From Collybia mongolica (taxonomy: Eukaryota; Basidiomycota; Agaricomycetes; Agaricales; Clitocybaceae), in NCBI GenBank assembly GCA_013420905.1, contig JAAXNY010000009.1, positions 682,001 to 746,000 on the forward strand: DNA of 64,000 nt, in the 5' to 3' direction. Below, piece by piece: positions 1 through 13,058 of this stretch. Position numbers and translations under genes: made by a program. The notes beneath the pieces are model-generated. The model saw only the letters and a program-made list of their open reading frames with translations, did not search any database and had not been told where the DNA came from. How positions within the stretch are numbered: position 1 is the first letter of the stretch; the number at the start of each line of letters is the position of its first letter.

Positions 1-119
1 CCAGGTCTTGGAAACTCGCCTCATATTTATGTAAACGTAAGTAGTTGAATGTTAAAAATAAAATTCGTTGAAATCGTCAGGAACGATATTGACGATATGA
101 CTCTGGAACGGGCACGGAG

Positions 120-218
120 GTCACTTTGCCGGAGTGGTTAACGGGATCGCCTGCTAACTTTGATTAGCATGTTAGCGGTTGGTCTTTGACCGCGAGTGTT
201 CGAATCGCTCAGGTGACG
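120..218 (+). tRNA. tRNA-Ser(GCT) with intron
   Basis: The sequence folds as a type II tRNA. The acceptor pairs GTCACTT with AGGTGAC and has discriminator G. The anticodon stem pairs ATCGC with GCGGT around loop CTGCTAA (anticodon GCT). There is a long variable arm (GGTC-TTT-GACC), and the T stem GAGTG/CGCTC encloses TTCGAAT. An insert of about 17 nt lies just 3' of the anticodon. It contains GTTAGC-type sequence complementary to the anticodon region, as expected of a pre-tRNA intron removed by the tRNA splicing endonuclease. The serine discriminator and variable arm agree with a serine isoacceptor. Confidence 0.93.
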
Positions 219-219
219 C

Positions 220-228
220 TTTTTTTTT
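220..228 (+). terminator. RNA polymerase III terminator
   Basis: A run of nine T residues begins two bases after the tRNA discriminator base. This is the standard Pol III stop signal. Confidence 0.85.
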
Positions 229-294
229 GCGTTCTTGTACACACGCGACGCGACCGTTGTCGACCTCCAAACCCAAACGTAAACACCCACGACG

Positions 295-3200
295 ATGTCC
301 TTAGAATACTTCGACAACGCACTGGTTCAGATACGAGACGTGATCGACGGGCTACAGCGCCCAATTTCTGATCTTCCGGCCCTTCTCGCACTTTTAAGCA
401 GTCCCCTGGGTTGCCTCGGACTCCTTCCACCCCAGTTCCGGGGCCACAATACCAAACCCTTGTCCGATGGGTCGGTGATTATTGCGAAGCACATTCCTGC
501 AATCCAAAGGGCTTTGCTGGAGCACATAGCACCGACATGGGACACGGTACTAGGAGAAAAGCATGCGATGTTGCTGTTGGAACAGTACTTTTGCCCTGAT
601 AGCTTCTCATATGCGTCCCGAGCGGCAGGGGATGTGGTCCTCGTCGCATACTCCACGATATTGTCCCAGCCACTCACCGAATTTGCTTTTAAGATGTTGG
701 CGAGACTAGCCAAGGAGTATCCATTGGATAGGCTGTATACGGCTGTATTTGGTGTGAAGCAAGACCGGGGATCGAAGCGGATGGTGCAGTGGGAAGACTG
801 CGTGAGGGACATTACCATGGTGCCTGGAAAGGTGGCAAATGCTCTAGCCGGAAAAGGGGTGCCATCTGCGCTTGAGCATGGGACGTATTTCAATGGTCTT
901 TGTGAGAGATGTGAACATTTGGTTGCTTCACTTTCGACCCAAAGGGATAGAGGTATGTTTTGATATTGTTGGTCATGGTAGAGACTTGACTTGGCTGCTA
1001 ACCTATATACAGATGCGGTGCCAGCCGTAGCATATCTTTTCGCCAAACTCGTTAATCTGGGTATCTTTCCTGCTACACCACCAGTCCTACGATCGCAACC
1101 ATCGTTTTTCCACACCAATATAACCATTATACGCGCTCGACTAGAAACAACCGAAGCGACCAAGTACTCGGAATTTTGGGCATCGTTACTTCAGAGCCTT
1201 CCGTCGAGTTCAGTACTACAGTCTATTTTGAGATCACTGTTCGCCTCGCTACAATCGTTGGAACCTGCGACAGGGATCGGGGGTCCTATAAGGGCACGCG
1301 CCAAACAAGAAGCATGTTTGCTTTCCGGTTTGTCTGGGCCCTTGACACCAGAGAAGGAAGAATTGTGGGAATTGGCATCAGCTATTATTTTGGGGCGTGA
1401 CTGGGATATTGGGCATGCACGTATATTCGTGTGTTGGATGTCGGGCGGTTCGAATGGGGGGGTGGTCAATCATGAAGGTAGAAACAAGTCATGCTTGGTA
1501 ATATAGGTACTGATTCAGTGCTGCTAGTACTCGACGCTTTTCTCAAAAATGTTTTGGGGATGTGGTCTTCCCGGGATCACATCAAACATTCGCTGCTCTC
1601 TCGTCATCAGTGTATGCTCCCTTGGGTCTTGCATCGGTATTTGTTGCAACTAATTAGTAATGGACAGATGTTACTTCGTTACTGTTGATCACAGTTTCGT
1701 ACTTTCCTCCTTCGTCGCCAAACCTGCAAGCCCTAGCCCTTTCCCCCGTCTTTGTGTCATCTATAGGAGTATATGTCGGACATTTGGATCCCTCGGTCCG
1801 CCGCTGTGGCATGTTAGCAGCTGAAGTCGTCGCTCACCTATCTGGAAAGAAATTAAATTTTGACGACTGGGATGGAGAAGATTCCGGAAAACCATGGGCT
1901 AGGGAAGTCAGGGAGCTCATCAAGCAAAGGGACGTTGACTCGCGCTTCAGTTTATTGGAAACTCCGCAGGTCGAGTCTGAGGGTGTGGTTGAAGCCGACG
2001 AGATAACTATGCAGGAGGATTCAAAACCATTCGATAGTGAGGCAACAAGCGCTACATTCAAGCAAGCCACTGGGTACGATTCTGATGATTCCCTCTCGGG
2101 TTATGCTTCCCCCCTGTCGTCACGATCAGCATCCCCCACCCCGTCAGAGCTTGAAAGCATTGAAAACGATCCGTCTTTGAATGTTGGAGTCAAAAAGGTC
2201 GCGCGCCCTGTATACCTCGCCCAGCTGGGAGAAATGCTTCGGAGTAGCAGTGGTGTAAAATCAAGTGACGAGCCACACGAGGCCGATAAGATTGAGATGG
2301 CATTGAATTGCGCGGAAGAGCTGATTCGCAAAAAACGCGGATACGGTACAGAACTTGGTTGAGTTGGCCCCACCTTTTTCTCTCCAAGAAGTTAGAAATT
2401 GACAGATCTCTCAGACGAAAATGCTATTAATCTTGCCTACGGTCTCCTCGGTCTGCAGGATAATTTTGACCTGGATGGGTTTGAGGTAAAACGGCAAAGT
2501 GCCATGAACGCCTTGGTTGCAGGGAGCCCCCGAAAAGCTGCCCCGTGGGTACCTTAGGACAATTTGCCCTTTCGGGTAGCTGATCGCAGCTTTGTTTATT
2601 CAGCGCCCTGATTGAGGAGTTTTTCAAGAACCAGTACTCAACTTCCCAGAGATACGTGGCACTTAACGCCCTTGCCCTAGGCGTAAGAGAAATGGCTTCT
2701 CTTCCGCTGCCGCCTTCGACTGTCCCTGCGGAACGGGTGGCGTTTCCTAGCAAAACTCTCCCTGCTCCCGTACACCAAAAATATATCTCTGCTGGAGATA
2801 AACGCACTATTCCACTCATTGTCGATACTATCAGCCGTCAAGCGATTGACCGAGGTAAGAACGCCACAGTTGACAAGGTACCCGAACTGGTGCGCGAGCG
2901 GCGGCTGCGGGTATCGAAAGCCAGAGGTGTTGTGGAGCTTTCCCAACCGTCGAAAACTCTACCAGCGACACAAGCTGTGTCTACTACTCTTACACCTTTT
3001 ACAGAGGTAGCCACCGAGTTTTTCGTAGGACCGCTCATCAACAGATTTTGGCTGTTTCTTCGAGACGAACAAACGCGAGAAGAACGCACGTCCCATCGCG
3101 AAGGAAGAGAGCGATATCATGGAGCAGGAACTGGTCTTGTCCTCAACCCCGTCGTACTTGCTCATTTTCTTCGTGCTCTGGCCATCCTCGTGCATGCCTC

Positions 3201-3624
3201 TCAAAATGCACCTGAATGGCAAGCAGTCGTCGCTCCCGATGCATTGGAACTTGCAGTTACTCTTGGTACCAAACCGATGTCACATATGGAAACAGACAAC
3301 GACGACGATGATATTGAAGATGGTGAATTCTCGAGAGGGAAGGAGGCCTCAGTTTTGGTCGCGGCTTTGGAGTTGACACTCGTTGTCCTGGATGCTTGTC
3401 TGGAACTTGATGGAGGGCGGGTTATTGGGCTCGAGCACACTGTCCTGTTGTTGGGTGCCGGTGAATGGGCAGGTCGTGTGTTTGCGGGATTGGAAAGGGG
3501 TTTGAGGGTGGAAGGTGGTGGTGGAGAAAATGAAATGAAATTGAGACGAGCTGCGGCCGGAGTTTTACTGAAAGTCGAAGAACTGACGTCCAAATGGCAA
3601 AGGTCCATGTTAGATACAAGATAA
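295..3624 (+). CDS. TEL2: Telomere length regulation protein Tel2 (TTT complex)
   Basis: Tel2/TELO2 is an alpha-solenoid that works with Tti1 and Tti2 in the TTT complex to stabilise PIKK kinases (TOR, ATM/ATR, DNA-PK type). I read six exons: 295-952, 1013-1477, 1519-1611, 1668-2357, 2406-2544 and 2604-3624. They sum to 3066 nt, an intact 1021-residue frame. The most conserved block is in exon 4 (RPVYLAQLGEML), followed by a helical segment and the C-terminal signature FFVGPLINRFW. An acidic serine-rich stretch just before the conserved block matches the CK2-phosphorylated linker position known in this family. The intron at 1478-1518 is short (41 nt) but restores frame. The gene starts 76 bp after the tRNA end. 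Identification rests on recognised family blocks; exon borders are hand-called. Confidence 0.9.
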
Positions 3625-4257
3625 CATGTTTTGCGGTTACAGTGTAGGAGCCCTCCTTTACACACCTAAAAAATAGTTCTGTTATAACAAAATTTCTAGA
3701 ACCTTTTTTTTTTTGTTGGGAATTGTGAGTTGAAGTACCACTCAAGGGTCTACCGGATATGTGTCTTGAGCATGCGATGGCAAGGGAGGTCAAATGAAGT
3801 GAATTAGTACTCGTAGAAAGTTGAAATGTCACATTGAAAATTTGGGTAGGGGTGGCTGTCCCGTACTGTCACGCCCCCATTTCTTGCACCTGTTCCTACA
3901 GCATCAAATGGACTCCGATGACTCTGATCTCAACACGAGTTTCAAGTCAGGGAGGTGAGTTTTCTGCTCCTAAGTTTTCTTGCGTAAAAATCAGCAAAGT
4001 ACTTCTGCAATAGGTATGAGTGTGCATCATGATATCTTGTAACTCGTTGGTATATACGTAGGTGCCCAGGCTCGTCTCAAAAATTTGAAATTTTTACACG
4101 TAGCATCCCATATATATACATGATAATTTGTACAAAAGGTTTAGGGATCAGAGGGGTTTTGAACACTGAGAAAATATCAAGTGTGTAAGTGAAGGAGTGG
4201 GGGTGTGTAAAGGAGTACACCTACCTGTACACCGTTTGTAAATAAGCACCAAGTGAA
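3625..4257. other. Intergenic, convergent 3' ends; tiny spliced ORF possible
   Basis: Region between the ends of TEL2 and the aldo-keto reductase. The only coding-like signal is an ATG at 3909 that opens MDSDDSDLNTSFKSG, followed by a good GTGAGT donor at 3955 and a TAG acceptor near 4013. After splicing it stops within a few codons (about 21 residues). It may be a gene remnant or chance; nothing else was seen. Confidence 0.3.
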
Positions 4258-5799
<1,542 letters not shown>

Positions 5800-6777
5800 T
5801 ATTGATACTCTGGAGAAAGAAAGAAGTTGCGACAGTGATACGGTCCGTTTATGATTCTATCCTGTCGGGTCTTTCCACCAATGACGTTTGCGTTTCGGAA
5901 GATTCTTATTATCAATCATGGGATCACATGCATTGCCGTATCAGAGTCACTAAACCATCGTTGATATACTTACGACCCAGGGATCATCAGGTGTCGATCA
6001 CAGAGGACTACTATCCCATCTGCATAGTAACACTCGGAAGACGATACACGTATACAGCTAGGCATACCTTGAGTATTACTGGGTTGACGACTCCAAACAG
6101 GCCGGACGTTTATAGTAAGAAGTCCAGCTGCGATGAGCACAGAACAGGACACAGCATGATATTAGCATATGGGCCCTAACTTAGGAAGTCCTGCTTACCG
6201 GGTTGAACTATGATATGATATGCCCTGAAAATTGCCGTCATATCTGCCCCGCTGCCCCCGAGCATTAGCGATATCGGATAGAGAATTCTTTCCGGGAGCA
6301 CTGTTGGAACTCCTGTCCTCTCTCCTAGAGTCAAAGAAAATCCAGATACGCAGGCGTCGAGTCTCGACGATCCAATATTCGTCTTTTGCTCTCAAGGTTT
6401 CAGTGTGTGTCGTATGGAAGGGGTTGGACGATACCCGACACAGTACATGGGCTAATAATAACTGGAGTACTTGCTAGGTGAAATTGAAGCAGTCTTTTAT
6501 GGTGAATTGAGGTTCTGAGAATTGAGGGGTTCGATTAAGTCGTCCGTTTGTCCTGTATAGAACCTTATAGGAATGGCGTCCAAATAGCCTCGCACGTGCG
6601 TGTGACTGATCGATGTACATGCCTGAGAGTTGTCGTTGAAGCAAATCCGGATGCGAGTTGTACCCCAATTAAAATTATAAAATTCCCCCAAATGCCTGTC
6701 TATATCTAAAGAATTGTAATGAAATGATGCAGTAAGTACGTTAGGCGCAAGCCCACATGATACCCAAAGATCTTGAA
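5800..6777. other. Intergenic, with possible alternative 5' exons of the AKR gene
   Basis: No independent gene is supported. On the minus strand an ATG at 6241 opens MTAIFRAYHIIVQP, with a GTAAGC donor, and two further exon-like pieces (AGLLTINVRPVWSRQPSNTQ and DGIVVLCDRHLMIPG) join in frame and can splice to the AG just before the AKR start. This could be a leader extension, a 5' UTR or chance. Confidence 0.35.
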
Positions 6778-8910
6778 TCAAATCTCATCCACAACACGTT
6801 CCAGTAGCCAGTCCCGGACGTCCACATTGTAGATGACCGTCGGGACTTTAATCTGGCCGCTGCCTGATGGGGAGTTCTGTGTCTTCCATTCACGATATGA
6901 ACGGAATGTGCCGCGTTCCAATATACGAACAGTGGGGATACTCAGCACGTTACGCGAGAAAAACTCAGCGTAGGTATCGTTACTGGTCAGAAGGTAGTTG
7001 TGCAACCGCTCTGGCACGGTGCTTGCATCGTGCCCTATTTGAAAATCCAAGTGAGGACTCCTGCAACTGAGAATAGGATAATGACAAACCGGGAGGGCCT
7101 TGAAGCTCAACCAGGAATCCATATGCTCGAGGTACAAAGCGATCATCGAGGACTGTAGTGAACTCGACCACTGAACCGAGGATATTATCTTGAGCTTGTA
7201 TGGCATCCTGAAGTTCTTTTTCTGTAACGAACTCTCCCGATGCCCTCATTGAAACGCTACGGATTTTAAAAGTTGACTGGTTGGACAAAGAACTCATGTC
7301 AAAAACTTACTTCCTCCGTTCAGAGTAACGGATCAATGGTTGCCCATCTATTGGATCAAACCCAGCGATCTCGACTACATCTCCAAGTCTGTATCGCCAC
7401 AGTCCGTCTCTCGTCGTCATAATAAGTTCATAGTGCTTTCCAACTTCAATTTCCCACTAAAGCAGTTAACTTCAGGGGTAAGGCTCGAATTGTGCAAGGC
7501 GACACTCACTGATTGCTTCAAACTATCCTTGGTTTCTGGCTTGTCAAGATCCAAGTACTCAAAGATATCGTCCGAAGCCATCTTATAATAATCACGTCTT
7601 GGATCGTAGATCTTCGCTATCCATCCTTCACTACTCGTCAGTCCAACACTTTCAATTGGGACGTGTGCTCCTAGATGGTGCTTAATCTGTTGAAAAATGA
7701 TGGGTTCATTATCTGACAAGCTGAAAAAGTGTATGTACTGTACCTGGGGAACCACCCTTCCAAACATTCCACTGGCGTTGCCTAAAACTCGCTCTAGTCT
7801 AGGCCACAGCCTTTTAACCCATCCTGGAGATGATGAATCATTTCCAACGGCCTTCAACTCTGCTGCACGTTCTGGATTTGGTTTGAGCTGGGACTAATAG
7901 CAATTATGCGTGAGAAGGGTGATCTTCGCGGAAATGTTGTGCATCAGCAATACCTGTAAATGATGTTTGACAGATTCGGCTCCTTCAAAATCTGGCACTC
8001 TTCCATCATGAATGGCTTGTAATAACGGTTCCCAGTATTCCTCTATCAAGCGCACAAAATCTAGGAAGATGGTGGCGAACAAAGTATTGATCAACTCGAG
8101 GGAGTTGTCCTTGAGAGCGAACAATGCATGCATGAGCAGGGACGTGCGATAAGAGTGAATGAAGCAAATGGAAAGAGGTGAAGTGTTATTTGGAACTGAA
8201 TTTATAGTCAGTCATCTGTTTCCCATGCTGGAAAATGGGGTGAGCATGCCTTTCGTGGCCATGATGGCCTCGTCATTTTCCACACTCCATTGGTAGTGTG
8301 ATCGGAATGCTGCGCTACTGCCGAGGCAAAGGGGCACTTTCTTGAACACTATAGCTTCTTCCGTACTGTCGTCCACAACGTCCAAAAGCTCAGAGTATCG
8401 GAGGTTGAAAATGATACAATGTGTTCTACCGCGCTTTACAGGCGGGGTAACTGCCTTCATACCGTCAATCGTCGACCTAAGTTTAGAAAGAGGGTGCCTA
8501 TATTTCGGGAGGTATTTCGCCGCGCCACCAGATGTTCCAGAAGACGTGACAATGAAAGCAGGCAGGCCGGGGGCAAAGAGGTCGGAGACTTTAGATTTGT
8601 ATCGTGGGGCTTCCATAAAGCGGGATATGAATGGCTGGTAGTCATCATAGCCTGAAAGAGGAACAGTGCTGAAGAAAATTTCGAGGAGGTCCCGTGAATC
8701 AATGGACTCTGCAGCGTCTTCGGGTGAACTGGCGTTCTTCGACAACGCCTCGCGAAAGTCAGCAAGCAATGTCGCTTCGTTATAATACGTAGTTTTGGTA
8801 TTGGTGGTGACGAGGTACTCAAGTAGACCTGCTAGGCGTTGCTTCAGCAGTCCTTCCAGCTTGTGTGTCAGCGTATAAACTGTGGGGGGCGCGATGTCTA
8901 GTATGGCCAT
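6778..8910 (-). CDS. GH3 family acyl-acid amido synthetase-like protein
   Basis: GH3 proteins are ANL-superfamily enzymes. In plants they adenylate jasmonate, auxin or benzoates and conjugate them to amino acids; fungal members are of unknown substrate. The protein begins MAILDIAPPTVYTLTHKLEG. The three nucleotide-binding motifs are present in order: SSGTSGGAAK (motif 1, about residue 120), the LTSSEGWIA segment (motif 2, mid-protein) and GLWRYRLGDVVEIAGFDP (motif 3). The C-terminal domain ends in RDWLLERVVDEI, stop at 6778. At least five short introns are needed. An in-frame stop just upstream of the ATG at 8910 supports this start. I cannot tell the substrate; auxin conjugation is only an analogy. 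Confidence 0.85.
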
Positions 8911-9411
8911 GTCTTAGGGGACGCTGCGTTATCGTAAACAGGGTATTTGTATTTTTTCTGGACTCGTTGCCGATGGCCTCGTGTGGAAAGTCGTAGTCTA
9001 TCGGGCTTATGGGTAAGCCCCGAAAGGAAGTAGGCGTTCGGGATTTCTGGACTGATCGCAATCAATAGTTGGTGTGAGAGGATACCTGAATCTTGGCAAC
9101 AAATGGAGGAATCATTGGTGCGATGAAAAAGAGGGCCTTGATCTTGGGCAGGGTAGCCATGGAGTGAGTGGTAATGGGATCTTGAGGTATTGATGTAAAG
9201 AGATTTCAGATATCCGCGATCTCACGGGTAAATTTCGAGCGAACAAGTATGTCCACTCAACACCGCATGCCAGCAATTTTCACACAAATAGAGTGGCGGT
9301 CAGCGGCTTCACTATGCATCCCACGGACTTGGTGCGCAGGGCGTCGGCATTTATATATATATATATATATATATAAGGTCTGAGAACCAATCCCTCGGTA
9401 AGTGTGGATGT
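8911..9411. other. Upstream region of GH3; short spliced minus ORF
   Basis: On the minus strand an ATG at 9160 opens a hydrophobic 25-codon piece (MATLPKIKALFFIAPMIPPF...) followed by a plausible GTATCC donor at 9085 and an AG acceptor. The spliced frame stops after 14 more codons. It may be a small membrane peptide, a uORF of the GH3 transcript, or chance. A perfect TA dinucleotide run lies at about 9353-9375. Confidence 0.3.
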
Positions 9412-9805
9412 TTAAAGGCCCAAGGATGAATGAAACATGCCACGAAGACTTGAAACAAGATTGTTCACATCGACCGCATCCAGAACTGTCGAGGGGCCTT
9501 TCGAATGTGGAGTGAATTTGTCGCTTGAGGTAAATTTCAATTTCATGTAGTACAGTTCGGCCTCGATGGCAGCATTTGGCTTGCGCGTCACGTATAATCT
9601 CGGAGAATGTATCGTAAGGAAAGTTTGAAAACGTATGAATGGCGATATCAAAGCACTCGTTCGACCGCGCCTGCTGACCGCGAAAGAAAAAAACAGTGGC
9701 GTATTTGGTCCCCCGTCCCTCAAAAGACTGGTTCTTCATCTCGGGTACGCTCCGATATATGTCGGGCGCGGTCAGGAGCTTTCTAGGCAAGCGAAGCCAA
9801 CCCAT
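9412..9805 (-). CDS. Uncharacterised small protein, two overlapping frames
   Basis: I do not recognise this. One frame reads MGWLRLPRKLLTAPDIYRSV and continues to about 9575 (ending DTFSEIIRDAQAK). A second, overlapping frame reads AIEAELYYMKLKFTSSDKF... and ends VNNLVSSLRGMFHSSLGL at 9412. The protein-like character switches from one frame to the other near 9575, which suggests a single gene with a missed short intron or a frameshift. It lies head to head with the complex I subunit gene, about 165 bp apart. Alternative: not a gene. Confidence 0.35.
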
Positions 9806-9970
9806 GATTCGGGAGCGCCGACCACATTGCAGCAGTAGCCCTGAGGTACATAGTAACTTGCTCTTGATGTTGGACGGACGAATCAGGAGTCAGTGATTGG
9901 TTGCATCACGTGATAAACAAATTCCACTCCGGCCTTTCTCGACGTTGGCCACCTCCATTTGCTGAACGTC

Positions 9971-10961
9971 ATGTTAGCCAGGCTCACCAAACGCGTGCCC
10001 GTTCGGGCTTTCCAGGCAAGAAGACCATTGTCTACCACTCTTCAGAGAAAGTCAGATGCCCTCTTTGTGGTATGTCATCGTCAAGCAGCTGCTAAGTATC
10101 TGGCTGACGAGACCGTCAGCATCGCGATACGCCATACAACAACCCGAAGGTAGGACAATACTCTCGGATGATTCGCTTCTGATATATTCTGTATGGCATA
10201 GATTGCCTTTGAGTTCGACGCCGAGACCATGAAACGCGCAAACGAAATCATCTCGCACTACCCCCCGCAATACAAAAAAGCCGCCGTCATTCCTCTGCTT
10301 GACCTTGGCCAGCGACAAAATAAGGGGTGGACAAGTATTAGCGTCATGAACTATGTGGCAAAACTCCTGGAAATGCCGCCCATGCGGGTGTATGAGGTCG
10401 CAACCTTTTACACAATGTTTAATAGGTACGCTACCCGGATGGGACATGGTTCATTACTCAATCTGCGACCCAGGGAACCTATTGGCACACACTTCGTCCA
10501 AGTGTGCACGACTACTCCATGTATGCTGCGCGGCTCAACGGAAATCTTGGATGCCACTCTCCAGCATCTTGGTGGAATTAAACCTGGACAGACAACAAAG
10601 GACGGAAAGTTCACTGTAGTGGAAGTGGAATGTCAGGGTGCTTGTAGCAACGCGCCGATGATGGTCGTTGGGGACGATTACTATGTGTGTTTTTCGCTCG
10701 TTTCCTGAGGCGAAACTTATGCTTGCACAGGAGGATTTGACACCAGAAACAACGAAAAAGGTCCTTGATGCGTTCGCAAAAGGAGAGAAACCCAAACCAG
10801 GACCTCAGAGCGGCCGATTCACGAGCGAGAATTCGGCAGGTCTTACAACTCTGACAACCAAGGTATGCGCGAAGTTTGATATTTCCGATTTATTTAATGT
10901 TAACCTACCTATGTTACAGCCCTATGGACCTGGAGAGTTCTGCCTTCCAGAATTTTCGTAG
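9971..10961 (+). CDS. NADH:ubiquinone oxidoreductase 24-kDa subunit (NDUFV2/NuoE type), mitochondrial
   Basis: Nuclear-encoded complex I subunit of the NADH-dehydrogenase module carrying the N1a [2Fe-2S] cluster. Six exons (9971-10069, 10120-10149, 10202-10425, 10474-10684, 10731-10862, 10920-10961) sum to 738 nt, 245 residues, in frame throughout. The N-terminus [20 protein letters not shown] is arginine-rich and lacks acidic residues, as a mitochondrial presequence should. The family motif [10 protein letters not shown] forms a 30-nt exon by itself. The four cluster cysteines are present as C-x4-C ([12 protein letters not shown]) and C-x3-C ([11 protein letters not shown]). The C-terminus has the usual GPQSGR and [12 protein letters not shown]. 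Confidence 0.95.
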
Positions 10962-11062
10962 AACAATATAGAAATATTGATATCCTTCCTTTGTGCAATA
11001 GACCACTAAACATCCCTTAGTTTAAAATCATGAAAGTCATAAGTCTTAACAATAAAGTCCAA

Positions 11063-13058
11063 TCAATCGTCCCCTTCGCCGTCATCATAACCATGAATCC
11101 CTTCCCCGCCCCCTGGGAGCCTTTCAATTATGTAGCTATAAAATTTGAAAAAGGTGGTTAGGCTAGCACCATAAGGCATGCATGTGGGAGGACTCACTCA
11201 ACCTCTTCTTTGAGATCTTGGCAATATCGATCTGCGAGATATGTTAATACTCGACTATCCTCTGTTATATGTAAAACGGACCCAGAGGAAGGTCACGGTC
11301 ATCGGTGCCTGAACAAGTGGTCAGTGGAGTACAATGACAGGATATGGGAGGAACTGCATACCGAACGGCATCTCAATCTCATCAGCAATACCTTCAATAC
11401 CCATGAACGTGAAGGCAACGACAGTCACAATAGGAATAGTAGCCCATCCCAGGTCATTGACAAGGGTCAATGGCAAAGCGAAGAGGTATAAGGTAACGCA
11501 TTGCTTCAGGTGTATTCCATCTATTTCTTGTCAATGTAAGGAAGATGACAATCAAGATAAACCTTACATGAAATAGGTATTGGGGTGTTCGCCACTCGTT
11601 CCATGGCTGTCATTTGATCCACCATTCCTTGAATCCTAGGTCAAAGCATGAAAGACGTGACGAAAAGAGGATGGATTGCATACAATTGACTCATGGCGTT
11701 CGTTCCTGTTGATCGTTGTGATTGAGAACATACTTCTGCTTATATAGCGGATAGCTCACCAGCAGGACCGACAGTCTCTAAGAAACCCTCTCTTCTAAAG
11801 TTGAAGATGATGCGTGTAAGCTCATGAGCAATTCTACAATTATATTAATTTACGGGCGTGATAGGGGTAAAATAATACTGACACAAGGGGAAGAGGCAGC
11901 GATGCCTCATCTGCATAAGGGTGGAACTCGACGCTTCGGTAGGTACCCGACAATAGAGGTGTGGCTGGACCAGAAAGTTGCTGTTTGCTCCGTTTCGCAC
12001 GAACTCTTTTAGTTGCGTCAGGTTTAAGTATGTTTGGAGTCTCTGGACTGGTACGTCCATTGAGGCTCCCGTCTACAGTAGCCAAACTATTACGTGTGGC
12101 AGAATAGGATCCAGGAGTCGTGATATGTTGAGTGTTATAGCCTGTTTCATCATAGCGAGCGAATGAGACCGGAAGAACACCATGGTAGTCATCCCAATGT
12201 ACTCCATCTTCTCCACGTAGGTAGTGTTTCACTGCAAACGCAAAAGAAAGAGCTAGACGTAAAGCTTCAACTTTCCTCTTGTGGAGCTGCACTCCTGTAA
12301 TTCCAGAGGTTGGCGTTTTTCCTTTTATATGAGGAGGCTGGTCGTGTGTCGGTGGGAGAGCCGTGTTGACCCAAATCTGGCGCGTAAGACTCCGGATATT
12401 GGCTGTAAGTGAGGCAAATGATTTCCGGCCTTCCCAGTAGCGATCATATGATGTGCTTTGGCACATGAGTTTGAGAAATGGAAGGAGAAAATACAAACGA
12501 TATACCTGTTTCTATTACCAATGAAAATGTAAGGTTAGAGGTTATACGTTGCAATGAATGGCCTCACCGAAAGACCAGAAGGAGGCCAACCTTGCCGGAT
12601 CATAAGTCAAGCATGACATCTCTTAAGGAAAATCATTCCATACCACAACTGATAAGAGTGGCACAATGGTATTGGTCTGCACCATCTTGTAACCCGCTGA
12701 CTTCGCATATGCGATGAGGGTAGCGAACAATGTTATGGTAAGGACTGGCCCAATGATATGGCTCACGATCTAGGAATAGACGAAACGTGAGCATAATCGT
12801 CAGGGTTCCTAGCATGCCCACTCACACTTCCTTTCAGGCGGAATACATCCGGAAGCCAGGAATACTGCGAAACATTAACTTGAGTGAAGCTCATTGATAG
12901 ATCTAAGCCCGCACTTTTCGTAAATGCTTCCTTCGAATTTTGGGCGCCTAGAACGAACAGTCTACATGCAGCTCAAGTAATAAATAACGTCAGCTACGAA
13001 CCTTAATATGTGGAAGAACAGAAGAAAACGAGCTCTTCATCGTCCCAGTGCCTGCCAT
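11063..13058 (-). CDS. Bestrophin-like (UPF0187/RFP-TM) chloride channel protein
   Basis: The bestrophin superfamily forms pentameric anion channels in membranes. The start MAGTGTMKSSFSSVLPHIK precedes an exon with WLPDVFRLKGSVVSHIIGPV and the first membrane segment (about residues 35-60). A second hydrophobic region leads into the family motif YDRYWEGRKSF (about residue 90). A disordered, serine- and lysine-rich insert (about residues 150-260) separates this from the conserved block HELTRIIFNFRREG. The later membrane part has IPISCNIHLKQCVTLYLFAL, LPLTLVNDLGWATIPIV and FMGIEGIADEIEMPFG. The C-terminus is YIIERLPGGGEGIHGYDD. Fungal members usually carry such a cytoplasmic insert. Introns are numerous; exon ends were not all fixed. 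Confidence 0.85.

Noticed and set aside
327..1163. 278-codon minus-strand frame opposite TEL2 exon 1
   Set aside because: Shadow of the TEL2 frame; TEL2 has recognised family blocks and consistent introns across this region.
3201..3665. 154-codon minus-strand frame opposite the TEL2 C-terminus
   Set aside because: Serine-rich antisense shadow of the coding strand; no motif and no splicing partner.
8819..9061. Minus-strand frame of 80 codons upstream of GH3
   Set aside because: It overlaps the GH3 start in another frame and an in-frame stop precedes the GH3 ATG; no motif.
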